Source: Cocos nucifera
Lineage: Eukaryota; Streptophyta; Magnoliopsida; Arecales; Arecaceae
Direction: 5' to 3'
Assembly (NCBI GenBank): GCA_006176705.1
Contig: QRFJ01000505.1
Coordinates: forward strand, 434,001 to 498,000
Length of the DNA: 64,000 nt
The position numbers and the translations under genes were made by a program. This document shows positions 10,064 through 20,763 of the stretch, piece after piece. Numbering within the stretch: position 1 is the stretch's first letter; every line of letters starts with the position of its first letter. A model generated the notes under the pieces. That model did no database searches, was not told where the DNA came from, and saw only the letters and a program-made list of their open reading frames with translations.

Positions 10064-11642
10064 TGTTGGTGTAAAATTTGGTCGATGTTGGATTGAGCTG
10101 GAACTAAGGAAGAGGTCATCGTCGATGATCTGCAAAATAAAATTTCATTCGGAGTCGATGGTGGTGGCTCTGATAGGACCCTTCGATGATCAAGTTAGCT
10201 CTTCTGACCAACAGAAATAGAGTACTTAGAAGAGAGTTTGATAGAGTTTCGAAAAGAAGAAGAGAGCTTAGAGAAAATATATCTGAGGGTCTCTTTTTAT
10301 AGATGAAGCCTGTAGCAGACTGATAGTGATAGCCATAACCATCTGATAGTGGGCCGCTCGAAGCTGCATGGAGTTTGGTACAGAGAGAGGTGTCATCAGA
10401 CTGATAGTGACAGCCATAATTGTTTGGTAGTGAGCTGCTCGGAGCCGCATGAGGTTTATTATGGAGAGAGGGGTGTCGTCAGACTGATAGTGATCGTTCG
10501 TCGAGATTTAATAGCCATAGTTTGGAGGAAGCAGACGTTGGTTAGTGAAGAACTTTGACATATATCAATTCCAAAGGAGTTTGGACTCCTAAAGAAAATA
10601 CGTCTGGAGGGGAACATCTGGAAGAAATACTACTTAAAATTTAGAAGTAATCCACTAGTAGAATCTAGATGAAGTTTGGTTGAAGAAAAAGTCTAGAAGG
10701 AGTTTGGCTCCTATAGGAATCTAACTAAAGGAGAGATCTAGAAGGAGTTCGGCTCCTGAAGGAATCTGACTAAAGGAGAGATCCGAAAGAAGTTCGACTC
10801 CTATAAGAATCTAGGAGTTCTGCTTCTTTTGGAATTCAAAAGGAGAGGTCCAGAAGGAGTTCAGCTCCTGTAGGAATCCAACTAAAGAAGAGATCCGAAA
10901 GAAGTTCGGCTCCTATAGGAATCCAATTGAAGGAGAGGTCCGAAAGGAGTTCGGCTTCTAGAGGAATCCAACTGAAGGAGAAGTTCGAAATGAGTTCAAC
11001 TCTTGGAGGAATCCGACTGAAGGAGAAGTTCGAAAGGAGTTCGACCGCTAGAGGAGTTCGATTGCTGAAGGAGTTCGGCTGGAGTTCGACCGCTGGAGGA
11101 GTTTGATTGGGGTTCGACCACTAGAGGAGTTTGGCTGCTGAAGGAATCCAATTGAAAGAGAGGTCCAAAAGGAGTTTGGCTCATAGAGAAAACCAATAGA
11201 AGGAGAGATTCAAAAGTTGTTCGGCTCCTGTAGGAATTCGATTGAAGGAGAGGTCTGGAAGGAGTTCGGCTGCTGGAGGAATCCGACTGAAGAAGAAGTC
11301 CGAAAGGAGTATAGCTCCTAAAGAAATCCGACTGAAGAAGAAGTCTGAAAGGAGTACAGCTCCTAAAGGAATCTGACTGAAGGAGAAGTTCGAAAGGAGT
11401 TCGACCGCTAGAGGAGTTCGATTGCTGAAGGAGTTCGGCTGGAGTTCGACCACTGGTGGAGTTCGGCTGGGGTTCGACCATTGGAGGAGTTTGAATACTG
11501 AAGGAATCCAACTGAAGGAGAAGTCCGAATAGAATTCAACCGTTGGAGGGAGAATTTTCAATCAAAGCTCTTCCATGATTACCGACTGCATTAGGCTAAG
11601 CATCGGACTGGAATTCGGTGGGAGCAGGGTTTATCCCCAATA
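10064..11642 (-). repeat. 5' LTR of element E with an expanded 45-bp minisatellite
   Basis: The LTR is 1579 bp, against 868 bp in A, mainly because of about 1 kb of 45-bp repeats at 10560-11560. It begins (minus) TATTGGGG and ends CACCAACA. A TATAAAAAG box lies near 10294 on the minus strand. The terminal CA of the inverted repeat has become TA at 11641-11642, a change shared with LTR F. Confidence 0.82.
10560..11560 (-). repeat. 45-bp minisatellite within LTR E
   Basis: The unit on the plus strand runs like GGAGTTCGGCTCCTGAAGGA, then ATCTGACTAAAGGAGAGATC, then CGAAA; the step between successive copies near 10750 is 45 bp. Some twenty imperfect copies follow one another, with simplified units near 11040-11120 and 11400-11490. 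Because 45 is divisible by three and stops are rare, both strands show long open frames with a 15-residue period; these are products of the repeat and not genes. Confidence 0.88.
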
Positions 11643-12420
11643 GGAGTAAAAGAGGTTACTTACCCATGAGTCAAGGCATAGATCTCTCTAAGAAGATGTC
11701 TCCCAAGACACCCAAAAAACAAAATAGAATAAGTTCTATTCCTTATGCTTTGATTGTAGGATCTATAATATTTGCTATGCTTTGAACCAGGCCTAATGTT
11801 GCTTATGCCTTAGGTATAGCAAGTAGATTTCAGGTTGATCTAGGAGAGGATCATTGAAAAGCAGTGAAAAATATTCTTAAGTATTTGAGAAGAACTAAGA
11901 ATATCTTTTTGATATATAGTGGATCTGATCTTAAACTAAAAAGATATTCTGACTCTAATTTTCAATCAGACTCAGATGATAGCAAATTCATTTCAGGGTA
12001 TGTCTTTACTATAAATGGTAGAGTAGTGAGTAGGAAGTGTTCCAAGCAGCAAACTGTAGTTGACTCAACCACTAAGATAGAGTAATAATTATAAATGAAG
12101 CCATCAAGAAAGCTGTCTGGATGAAAAAATTCATCACTGAATTAAATATTATTCCTAAAATTGAGAACCTAGTGCCACTTTACTATGACAATATTGGAGC
12201 AGTTGCTCAAGCAAAGGAACCAAGGTCTCATCATAAATCTAAGCACATTCTGAGATGCTTCCATCTCATTCATGAGATTGTCAAGAGACAAGATGTAGAC
12301 ATTGAATGAGTAGAAATAAAGAACAACATAATAGATCCATTTAGTAAGGCTCTACTACAGCAGCAGTTCGATCGCCATCTCGATTGTAAGTAGTTAAAAT
12401 TTAAGGGCGATTGATTTTAG
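11643..12420 (+). pseudogene. Copia element D, copy 1: RT C-terminus and RNase H
   Basis: After element E the copia frame resumes with SKKMSPKTPKKQNR, then a VGSIIFAML, RPNVAYALGIASRFQ stretch, then KNILKYLRRTKNIFLIYSGS. The RNase H domain follows: KRYSDSNFQSDSDDSKFISG, VVDSTTKIE, WMKKFITELN, VPLYYDNIGAVAQAKEPRSH, KHILRCFHLIHEIVKRQDV and DPFSKALLQQQ. Stops replace a residue in several places (near 11785, 11857, 12083 and 12307), so the gene is dead. The same block is repeated at 18112-18890. In a living element it would be the end of the gag-pol polyprotein; the short AAGTGAAAG tract before the LTR is the primer tract. Confidence 0.85.
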
Positions 12421-12434
12421 TGTAAGTGAAAGTT

Positions 12435-13193
12435 TGAAAGGAATATGCCTTACAAGCTAATCAAAATATTTTTTTTTATGGATTATTCTTTTATCTTCCA
12501 AACTCATGTAATAACACTTTTTATAAATGAAGGAATTTATATTTCACCATACACTGTGTCTTAATTATTTATTTAAGATTATTAAGAGCTGTATGGATTA
12601 AGGCTATGGTTTTAGGGTTATTATGAGATGATACCTAGGAGACCTAAAATCTTAAAACTCTAATCTAAAATATTTTTGATCGATAGAATATTGAGTTGGG
12701 GATCAATATTTTCAGAAAGACTAGCACATCCTATGTATGCTCGATGAGGAGGATGATTGATCTCATAATCACTTGTGTAAGGCACAAATACAAGGATGTG
12801 GATGCTCATTAGAGAATGGGTTCACCGAATTGATCCAATTTGAGGACATCTAATGGAGTCTTATCTACTCATCAGTAGATAGTTCTCATAATGTGAGTTG
12901 TACATGTAATCCTTTTACCTAAGACTATCATAAAACTTTATATGCACGAATCCTTATTTTGGTTCATACTCATTCATGACTTAGTTATGTATGGGGTGGT
13001 CTGAATATGGTGGATTGCATATGAAGGTTGTGAATGGGTCAACAAGAAAACGATCACTCCTAGTAAGAGAAGATCACATCCTACTTATTTCAATCAAATA
13101 ATAATTCAAGAAGACTTTGATCAAAGCATTATGAATATTAAAAATAATTTTTAATACTTTATTAATTAAATCATCATTATAAGATTGAGAGAA
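12435..13193 (+). repeat. Copia D 3' LTR, copy 1, truncated
   Basis: The LTR starts near TGAAAGGAATATGCCTTACA right after the purine tract. It matches 18904-19665 closely and stops abruptly at 13193 (AAGATTGAGAGAA), where Tat LTR sequence (element F) begins. No gene is seen. Confidence 0.78.
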
Positions 13194-13605
13194 GTCTGAC
13201 TGGGGTTCGACCGCTGGAGGAGTTCGACTGCTGAAGGAATCCAACCGAAGAAGAGGTCTGGAAGGAGTTTAGCAACTAGAGGAATCCTACTGAAGGAGAG
13301 ATTTGGAAGAAGTTCGGCTCCTATAGGAATCCGACTGAAGGAGAGGTCCGGAAGGAGTTCGGCTCCTAAAAAAATCCAACCCAGAAGGAGTTCAGCTCCT
13401 GGAGAAATCCGACTGAAGGAAAAGTTCAAAAGGAGTTGGGCCGCTGGAGGAGTTCGGCTGCTAAAAAAATCCAACTAAAGGAGAAGTCCAAAAGGAGTTT
13501 GACTATTGGAGGGAGAATTTTCGATCGAAGCACTTCCATGATTACCAGCTGCATTAGGCTAAGCATTTGACTGGACTTCGATGGGAGCGGGGTTTATCTC
13601 CAACA
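13194..13605 (-). repeat. 3' LTR fragment of element F
   Basis: The right edge CTCCAACA at 13605 followed by ATAGTCCTCCAACTCC (complement of a purine tract) is the start of a Tat LTR. It holds about seven 45-bp minisatellite units. On the left it is cut within the minisatellite at 13194 by the duplication joint with copia LTR sequence. Confidence 0.8.
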
Positions 13606-13689
13606 ATAGTCCTCCAACTCCTGAGTTCAAAATTCAAAGGGAGTATAGAAAAGATGACCGTCGAAGTCCTTTTCTGAGCTCTATACCCA

Positions 13690-15000
13690 TCGAGGTTGAA
13701 GCTTGGGAAAGCTCTTATCTTCTATTGAAGTTGAATCTCAGGAGAGATCTTATCTCTAGTTGAGGTTGAAGGAGATCTTATCTCTTGTCGATGTTGAAGT
13801 TAAAGCTCGAAGAAGATCTTATCTCCAGTCGAGGTTGAAGCTCTTAGAAGCTCGGGGTAGATCTTATCTCCTATTGATGTTGAAGTTGAAGCTCAGGGGA
13901 GATCTTATCTTTAGTAGAGGTTAAAGAAGATCTTATCTCTTATCGATGTTGAAGTTGAAGCTCGGGGGAGATCTTANNNNNNNNNNNNNNNNNNNNNNNN
14001 NTCCTAACGAGGTTGAAGGAGATCTTATCTTCTACTGATGTTGATGTTGAAGCTTGGGAGAGATCTTATCTCTAATCGAGATTGAAGGAGATCTTATCTT
14101 CCATCGACGTTGACATTGAAGTTGAAGTTCAGAGGAGATCTTTTCTCTAGTCGAGATTGAAGGAGATCTTATCTCCTATTGACATTGAAGTTTGAAGCTC
14201 GAGGAGATCTTATCTCCAGCAAAGGTTGAAGAAGATCTTATCTCCTGTTGATGTTGAAGTTGACATGGGGAAGATCTTATCTCCTATCAATGTTGAAGTT
14301 GAAGCTCAGGAGAGATCTTACCTCCAGTCGAGCTTGAAGGAGATCTTATCTTCCTATTGACATTGACATTGAAGTTGAAGCTCGTGGGAGATCTTTTCTC
14401 CAGCTGAGGTTGAAAGAGATCTTATCTCCTATCAATGTTGACATTGAAGTTGAAGCTCGGAGGTGATCTTATCTTCAGCAAGGTTGAAAGAGATCTTATC
14501 TACTATTGACGTCGAAGTTGAAGCTGAGGGAAAGATCTTATCTCCAACTGAGGGTTGAAGAAGATTTTATCTCCTATTGACGTTGATATTGAAGTTGAAG
14601 GCTCAGAGAAATCTTATCTCCAACCGAGATTGAAGGAGATCTTATCTCTTGTAGACATTGATGCTGAAGTTGAAGCTCGAGAGATATCTTATCTTCAGCC
14701 AAGGTTGAAGAAGATCTTATCTCCTATTGATGCTGAAGTTGAAGTTGAAGCTTGGGGGATATCTTATCTCCAGCCAAGGTTGAAGGAGATCTTATCTCCT
14801 ATCGACATTGAAGTTGAAGCTCAGGGAAGATCTTATCTCCAGCTAAGATTGAAGGAGATCTTATCTTCTATTGACGTTGTGTTGAAGTTGAAGCTCGAGA
14901 GAGATCTTATCTCCAGTCAAGATGTAAGGACACTTATCTCCTATCGATGTTGAAGTTGTAGCTTGGGAGAGATCTTATCTCTAGCCGAGGTTGAAGGAAG
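13690..15000 (-). repeat. Tandem array of about 70 bp with GGAGATCTTATCTCC palindromes
   Basis: Units of about 65-78 bp repeat some eighteen times. Each unit has two AGATCTTATCTCC blocks and a GTTGAAGTTGAAGCTC block. GGAGAT and ATCTCC are complementary and only three bases apart, so every unit can form two short hairpins. Length differences come mainly from the number of TTGAAG steps. In position (before the 3' LTR) it corresponds to the 116-bp array of A and C but is unrelated in sequence. An apparent 132-codon frame at 14555-14953 is a translation of the repeat. Confidence 0.85.
13977..14001. other. Assembly gap (25 N)
   Basis: Twenty-five N bases interrupt the 70-bp array. The true number of repeat units here is unknown. 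Confidence 0.99.
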
Positions 15001-15004
15001 AATC

Positions 15005-16443
15005 TCTTGCATCAGGCCGGTGTTTGAGGAATCTACCCAATCAGCCTCTCCTGATGAGCTCCTCGATCTCGTCTTGGAGTTGAATGCATTCTTCAGTATC
15101 GTAGCCATGGGCATGATGGTAGAAGTAGTCTTTGCTGGGATTGTGCTTGCTAGGATGAGGCCTCGGTAGTTGCTCCTTGATCTCCATCAATATTTGCATT
15201 TTTGGAGCATTGAGGAGGGCATAGTTGTGAAACCTTCTGAGGGGAGAACTTCTTCGTGCCCTTCCATCGGGGCTTCTTTGACGACGAGCTCGAGGAGGAG
15301 TTTGGGCTTGTTTAAACTCGGAGGGAGTCCATGAGCATGGTCAAACTCTATTCGGCCCTTCATTAATCACGGGTTTACTAGACTTGCCCATCTGCCATTC
15401 TCCTATGGCTTCCTCATCTTTCAATTTGAGGGCTTCTTCTGCTTGGGCATATTTTTCAGCCCAAGCTAGTAGATCAGCAAAGTCCCTGGGGTACTTCTTC
15501 TCCAGGGAGAATAGCAAATCATTCTTCTGAAGGCTGCCTTTGAGTGCGGCCATTGCAATAGACCGGTCGAGGTTTCGAACCTCCAATGTAGTAGCATTAA
15601 ATTGGGTGACATAAGCTTGGATAGATTCTCTCTTCTTCTACTTGATATTCATCAAAAAATTCAAACCTCGGTACGGACGTCGGCTACTGACGAAGTGAGT
15701 TGCAAACTGATGGCTCATCTAGTCAAAGAAGAAGATCATATCCAACTTCAACATCGAGTACCAATTTCTTGCTGCTTTCTTTAAGGTAGATAGAAAAACT
15801 CAGCATAAGATGGCGTCTGGTGCACGATGGAGCAGCATCATAGTTCGAAAGGCTTTCAAGTGATCGATTGAATCAGAGGTCCCATCATAGCTTTCAAATT
15901 GGGGAAGCTTGAAGTTCGGCGGAATAGGTTCTTACATAATCCTCTGAGAAAAAAGAGGGTCAGTAGAAATATCATTACCATGTGAGGAGGGAGTATGGCA
16001 GAGTTTTTTGATTCATCAGCTTATTTACAGGAGCCTTTGATCTAAGAGATCTTCACCATCATTGATCTCTAAGGTTTTCTAATGGAACGGGTGCAAGGCT
16101 CCCCCTGGGTCGAGTCATGGTCCGAGCAAGAGTTCTCCATCCTCTGCTTTTCCTTTTCGACGGTCACCGACCAGCTAGCCCAAGTCGGCCATCCCCAAAC
16201 TAGATTATGGAGCTCCGAAGAAGCCTACTCCAGCCTAATTGGCTTCAGGGTCTATTGATGTATGGCCTACACTGCCTCCATGAGATCGTGATCCTACTGG
16301 ACCAGCAGGTTGAACTGCTCCGCATCCACCATGACTACAGATGGAGCTTGAGTTCCTAGAGTTGAAGCAGGAGAGGATAGGTCTGGATGAGATTGAACTA
16401 TAGAGGCCATTGATTGTCGGGTCGAAGCTTTCTTAGGAGGCAT
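15005..16443 (-). pseudogene. Element F: gag, decayed
   Basis: The likely start is the ATG at 16443 (MPPKKASTRQS), about 110 bp after the PBS. The middle is broken by stops and shifts. A good stretch at 15586-15341 reads MEVRNLDRSIAMAALKGSL, then LFSLEKKYPRDFADLLAWAE and EEALKLKDEEAIGEWQMG, which is the conserved C-terminal capsid part of Tat gag. Near 15160-15050 comes FYHHAHGYDTEECIQLQDEI, the reduced zinc-knuckle-like segment of this lineage, without its first cysteine. Gag ends just before the tandem array, so the protein could not be followed by protease or pol. The same gag regions are seen in C and I. Confidence 0.8.
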
Positions 16444-16553
16444 TATTTTTTCAGAGAAGAACTCTAGAGAGGAAGAAGAGAGATCACTGTCGAGCACTCC
16501 TTTAAGAATAAGAGAACCTTAAGAACAGAGGGCCCTTCCTCTAGCATCAATCA

Positions 16554-18111
16554 TGTTGGTGTAGAATATGGTCGATGCTAAATCGAGCTGGAGCTGAGGA
16601 AGAGGTCACCAGATTGGTGTAGAATCTGATCGATGCTGAATCGAGTTGGAGCTGAGGAAGAGGTCACCACTGGTGACCTGCAAAATAAAGTCTTGTCTGG
16701 AGTCGATGGTGGTCGCTCCAATAGGATCCTCTGATGATCAAGTTAGCTCTTCTAGCCAACAAAAATGGAGTGCTCAGGAAAGAGTTCGATAGAGTTTTGG
16801 GAAGGAGAAGAGAGCTTAGAGAAAACATATTTGAGGATCCTTTTTTATAGATGAAGCTTGTAGCAGACTGATAGTGATAGCCATAACCATCCAATAGTGG
16901 ATCGCTCGGAGCCATATGGGATTTGGTATAGAGAGAGATGTCGTCAGACTGATAGTGATAGCCATAACCATCCGATAGTGGGTCAATCAGAGCCACAAGG
17001 GATTTGCTATGGTGAGAGGGGTATCGTCAGACTGATAGTGATCGTTCGTCAAGATTTAATAGTCCTAGTTCAGAGAAAGTAGGCATTGGTTGGTGAAGAA
17101 CTTTGACATATATCAATTCCAGAGGAGTTTGGACTCCTAAAGAGAATACGTCTAGAGGGTATCATCTGAGAGGAATATTACTTAAAATCTAAAAGTAATC
17201 CACTGGGAGAATCCAGATGAAGTTTGGTTGAAGGAGAAGTTTGGAAGAAGTTTGGCTCTTATAGGAATCCAACTAAAGGAGAGGTTCGAAAGGAGTTCGA
17301 CTATTGGAGGAATCCAACTGAAGGATAGATCCGAAAGAAGTTTGGCTCCTGTAAGAATTCGATTGAAGGAGAGGTCCAAAAGGAGTTCGGCTCTTGGAGA
17401 AATTCGACTGAAGGAGAGTTTCAGAAGAAGTTTGGCTCCTATAGGAATTCGACTAAAGGAGAGGTCCAGAAGGAGTTCGGCTCCTGAAGAAATCCATTTG
17501 AAGGAGAAGTTCGTAAGGAGTTTGGCTCCTGGAGGAATTCGATTGAAGAAGAAGTTTGGAAGGAGTTCGACTGCTGGAGGAGTTCGGTTGCTGAAGGAGT
17601 ATGGCGGGGTTCGACCGCTGAAGAAGTTCAGCTGGGGTTTGGCCATTGGAGGAGTTTGGCTGCTGAAGAAATCTGACTAAAAGAGAGGTTCGGAAGGAGT
17701 TTGATTCCTAAATAAATCCGACTGAAGGAGGGATCCAAAAGAAGTCCAGCTCCTGTAGGAATTCGATTGAAGGAGAGGTCCCGAAGGAGTTCGGCTCCTA
17801 GAGGAATTTGACTGAACAAATGTTCTGAAAGGAGTTTGGCGCTTAGAAGAATTTGACTGAAGGAGAAGTCTGGAAGGAGTTCAATCGCTTGAGGAGTTTG
17901 ATTGCTGAAGGAGTTCGGCTGTGGTTTGGCCGCTGGAGGAGTTTGGCTGCTGGAGGAGTTCGACTGCTGAAGGAATCTGACTGAAGGAGAAGTTTGGGAG
18001 GAGTTCAGCCGCTGGAGGATGAATTTTCGATCAAAGCTCTTCCATGATTACCAGCTACATTAGGCTAAGCATCATACTGGACTTCGGCGGGAGCGGGGTT
18101 TATCCCCAATA
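16554..18111 (-). repeat. 5' LTR of element F
   Basis: The LTR is 1558 bp, with the same layout as LTR E: TATAAAAAA box near 16842, 45-bp minisatellite at about 17110-18030, and an altered TA end at 18110-18111. A 58-bp direct duplication (16556 and 16614 starts, TTGGTGTAGAAT) near the 3' end is absent from E. The PBS-like block TGATGCTAGAGGAAGG adjoins at 16534-16549. Confidence 0.82.
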
Positions 18112-18890
18112 GGAGTAAAAGAGCTTACTTACCCACGAGTCAAAGCATACATCTCTCTACGAAGATGTCTCCCAAGACACCTGAAAAGCGAAATAGAATG
18201 AGTTCTATTCCTTATGCTTCGATTGTAGGGTCTATAATATTTGCTATGCTTTGAACCAGGCCTGATGTTGCTTATGCCTTAGGTATAGCAAGTAGAGTTT
18301 AGGCTGATCTAGGAGAGGATCATTGAAAAGCAGTGAAAAATATTCTTAAGTATTTTAGATGAACTAAGAATATTTTTTGATATATGGTGGATCTGATCTT
18401 AAACTAGAAGGATATTTTGACTCTAGTTTTCAATCAGATCCAGATGATAGCAAATTCATTTTAGGGTATGTCTTTACTGTAAATGGTAGAGCAGTGAGTA
18501 GGAAGTGTTCCAAGCAACAAACTATAGTTGACTCAACCACTAAGGTAGAGTACATAATTGTAAATGAAGCCACCAAGAAAGCTATCTGGATGAAGAAGTT
18601 CATCACTGAATTAAATGTCATTCCTGAAATTGAGAACCCAGTGCCACTTTACTATGACAATACTGGAGCAGTTGATCAAGCAAAGGAACCAAGGTCTCAT
18701 CATAAATCTAAGCATATTCTGAGATACTTCCATCTCATTCATGAGATTGTCAAGAGACAAGATGTAGTTATTGAACGAGTAGAAATAGAGGACAATATAA
18801 TAGATCCATTCAGTGAGGATCTACTATAGCAGCAGTTCGACCACCATCTCGATTGTATGTAGTTAAAATTTAAGGGTGATTGGCTTTAGT
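18112..18890 (+). pseudogene. Copia element D, copy 2: RT C-terminus and RNase H
   Basis: This block repeats 11643-12420 with an offset of about 6.47 kb and is better preserved: 150 codons are open at 18377-18829. Visible motifs are LEGYFDSSFQSDPDDSKFIL, KQQTIVDSTTKVEYIIVNEA, WMKKFITELNVIPEIENPVP, LYYDNTGAVDQAKEPRSHHK, HILRYFHLIHEIVKRQDVVI and a DPFSEDLLQQQ end, typical of copia RNase H. A frameshift lies near 18365, and stops occur at about 18252 and 18329. The purine tract AAGTGGAAG at 18893 and the LTR start at 18904 follow. Confidence 0.87.
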
Positions 18891-18903
18891 GTAAGTGGAA
18901 GTT

Positions 18904-20763
18904 TGAAAGGAATATGCCTTACAAGCTAATCAAAAAAAAAAAATTTTCATTGGATTTTTCTTTTGTCTTCCAAACTCATGTAATAACATTTTTCATAAAT
19001 AAAGGCATTTATATTTCACCATATGCTATGTCTTAATTATTTATTTAAGATTATTATGAGCTGCATGGCTTAAGGCTATGGTTTTAGGGTTATTATGAGA
19101 TGATACCTTTGAGACCTAAAATCTTAAAACTCTAATCTAAAATATTTTTGATCAATAAAATATTTAGTTGGAGATCAATATTTTTGGAAAGACTAGCACA
19201 TCCTATGTATGCTCGATGAAGAGGATGATTGATCTCATAATCACTTATGTAAGGCACAAATACAATGATGTGGATGCTCATTAGAGAATGGGTTCACCAA
19301 ATTGATCCAACTTGAGGACATCTAATGGAGTCTTATCTACTCGTCAATAGATAGTTCTCATAATGGGAGTTATACATGTAATCCTTTGATCTAAGACTAC
19401 CATAAAACCTTATATGCATGAATCCATATTTTGGTTCATACTCATTCATGACTTAGTTATATATGGGGTGGTCTAAATATGGTGGATTGCATATGAAGGT
19501 TGTGAATGGGTCAACATGAAAACGATCACTCCTAGTAAGAGAAGATCGCATCCTACTTGCTTCAATCAAATGATAATTCAGAAAGACTTTGATCAAAGCA
19601 TTATGAATATTAGAAATAATTTCTAATAATTTATTAATTGAATCATCATTATAAGATTGAGAGAAATATGAATATGATATTGGATTTGATAAAATTCCAT
19701 ATCGAGAGTCATTCAGGATGCAGGATGATCGTAGGATCGAATTGCACAGTAACTTTTCACTAAAAGATATATTTGGTATTTCTATCAAAATTCCATACCT
19801 TCCGAAAAGACATGATCGTTGCTAGATGTCAATCTTGTTTTGTGGATTCGATCAAATTAAATAGTTTAATTTGATCACCAATTAGAAAGAGTTCTGATTA
19901 ATCGAATCAGATCAGCTCAATTTGACCTAAATCGATTTGGTTGAGTTCTAATCAAATAAGATCAAATCACACCTAGACCCACTGCTAGCTAGATGTGGAA
20001 TCCAATGGATCATACACAAGAAAATTTGATCAATGATCTAATTGGATTAGGTCATGTTTGCAAGTTGAACATGCTAGCACATGTTGCAAACCCTAACACC
20101 TACATTTGAATCGGATTCGAATTTAGTTCTAATTTGGGCTAATTAGATCAAATTTATACCAAATCAGATTTGGTTTCTTAATTTGGTTGACCCTTGGCTT
20201 GTTGGCTAGGGGATTGGGTGTCCCATACTAGCATCCCATGTGCTAGAGATTCTCTCTCTCGGTGCATGGGGGTTTGCTCATGCGCAAGGGTGTTTGGTGC
20301 AAAAGATTTGTTGGCGCCATTCCTTCTTAGCCATATCCACTTTGTTTCATGTAACAATTACTTAAGTGACTTTCATATCTGAGAGGAGGTGCATAAGGTA
20401 TCCTTCAGTAGATTAAACACTTTGGTGTTTGATTGAATATTGGATAAGGACAAACTCCTCGCTTCCTCTTCTTGAATTAGCACCACTTGGACTTAAGAGT
20501 ACAAGTGGTTATGGACTCTATCCTTCTCTCATGCCTACTTTTGATTGGTGCCCACAATATGGGCCATCAGATGGCCATTTGTTTAGATCTAAACCATACA
20601 TTAAATGATGCCACATATTGAACTCTCACAACACTTCAGAAGAAACAACGTAGAATTAGTTCGAAGAGTCCTACTTGAACCGACTCTTGGAATTAATTTT
20701 CTTGTTTTCATGTGTCCAGATCACAATGTGAGGCATGAGATATCTGATTGGGCACCTGATGGA
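18904..20763 (+). repeat. Copia D 3' LTR (copy 2) and adjoining non-coding DNA
   Basis: From TGAAAGGAATATGCCTTACA to 19665 this matches copy 1. Beyond 19665 the sequence is AT-rich and repeat-like (TTTGATC-rich) without a gene, and reaches element B at 20764. I could not fix the LTR's right end; it may continue on the far side of element B. Short open frames here have no recognisable content. Confidence 0.55.

Larger units (their letters stand above)
9524..11642 (-). mobile_element. Element E: deleted Tat gypsy copy inside copia D
   Basis: The left edge is GGAAT then TGTTGG, the right edge CCCCAATA then GGAGT. These give a near-perfect 5-bp target duplication (GGAAT/GGAGT) in the copia RT-RNase H gene. 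Reading right to left it has a full LTR (10064-11642), PBS, and the first part of gag (9953 down to about 9536). It is then joined to only about 12 bases of the other LTR (9524-9535). An internal deletion has thus removed nearly all of the 3' LTR and the body. It shares its right junction with element F. Confidence 0.8.
13194..18111 (-). mobile_element. Element F: Tat gypsy deletion derivative (LTR-gag-array-LTR)
   Basis: Read right to left: a complete 5' LTR (16554-18111), PBS, gag (16443 to about 15005), a tandem array of about 70-bp units (15000-13690), a purine tract and a 3' LTR piece (13605-13194). Protease, RT, RNase H and integrase are wholly absent between gag and the array. The right junction CCAATA/GGAGT in copia D is identical to that of element E, so E and F descend from one insertion that was duplicated with its flank. 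Confidence 0.8.

Noticed and set aside
10996..11561. Minus-strand frames of 171 and 126 codons
   Set aside because: They are translations of the 45-bp minisatellite in LTR E; the 15-residue period and overlapping open frames show this.
14555..15169. 132- and 68-codon plus frames, the first looking like a regular repeat protein
   Set aside because: The first is a translation of the 70-bp array; the second is the reverse of the gag of element F.
17182..17819. Frames of 154, 150 and 63 codons on both strands in LTR F
   Set aside because: Same 45-bp minisatellite; open on both strands, no start context, and inside an LTR.
19453..19788. 111-codon minus frame
   Set aside because: It lies in the copia D LTR, is not kept in copy 1 (about 12980-13193), and has no recognisable content.
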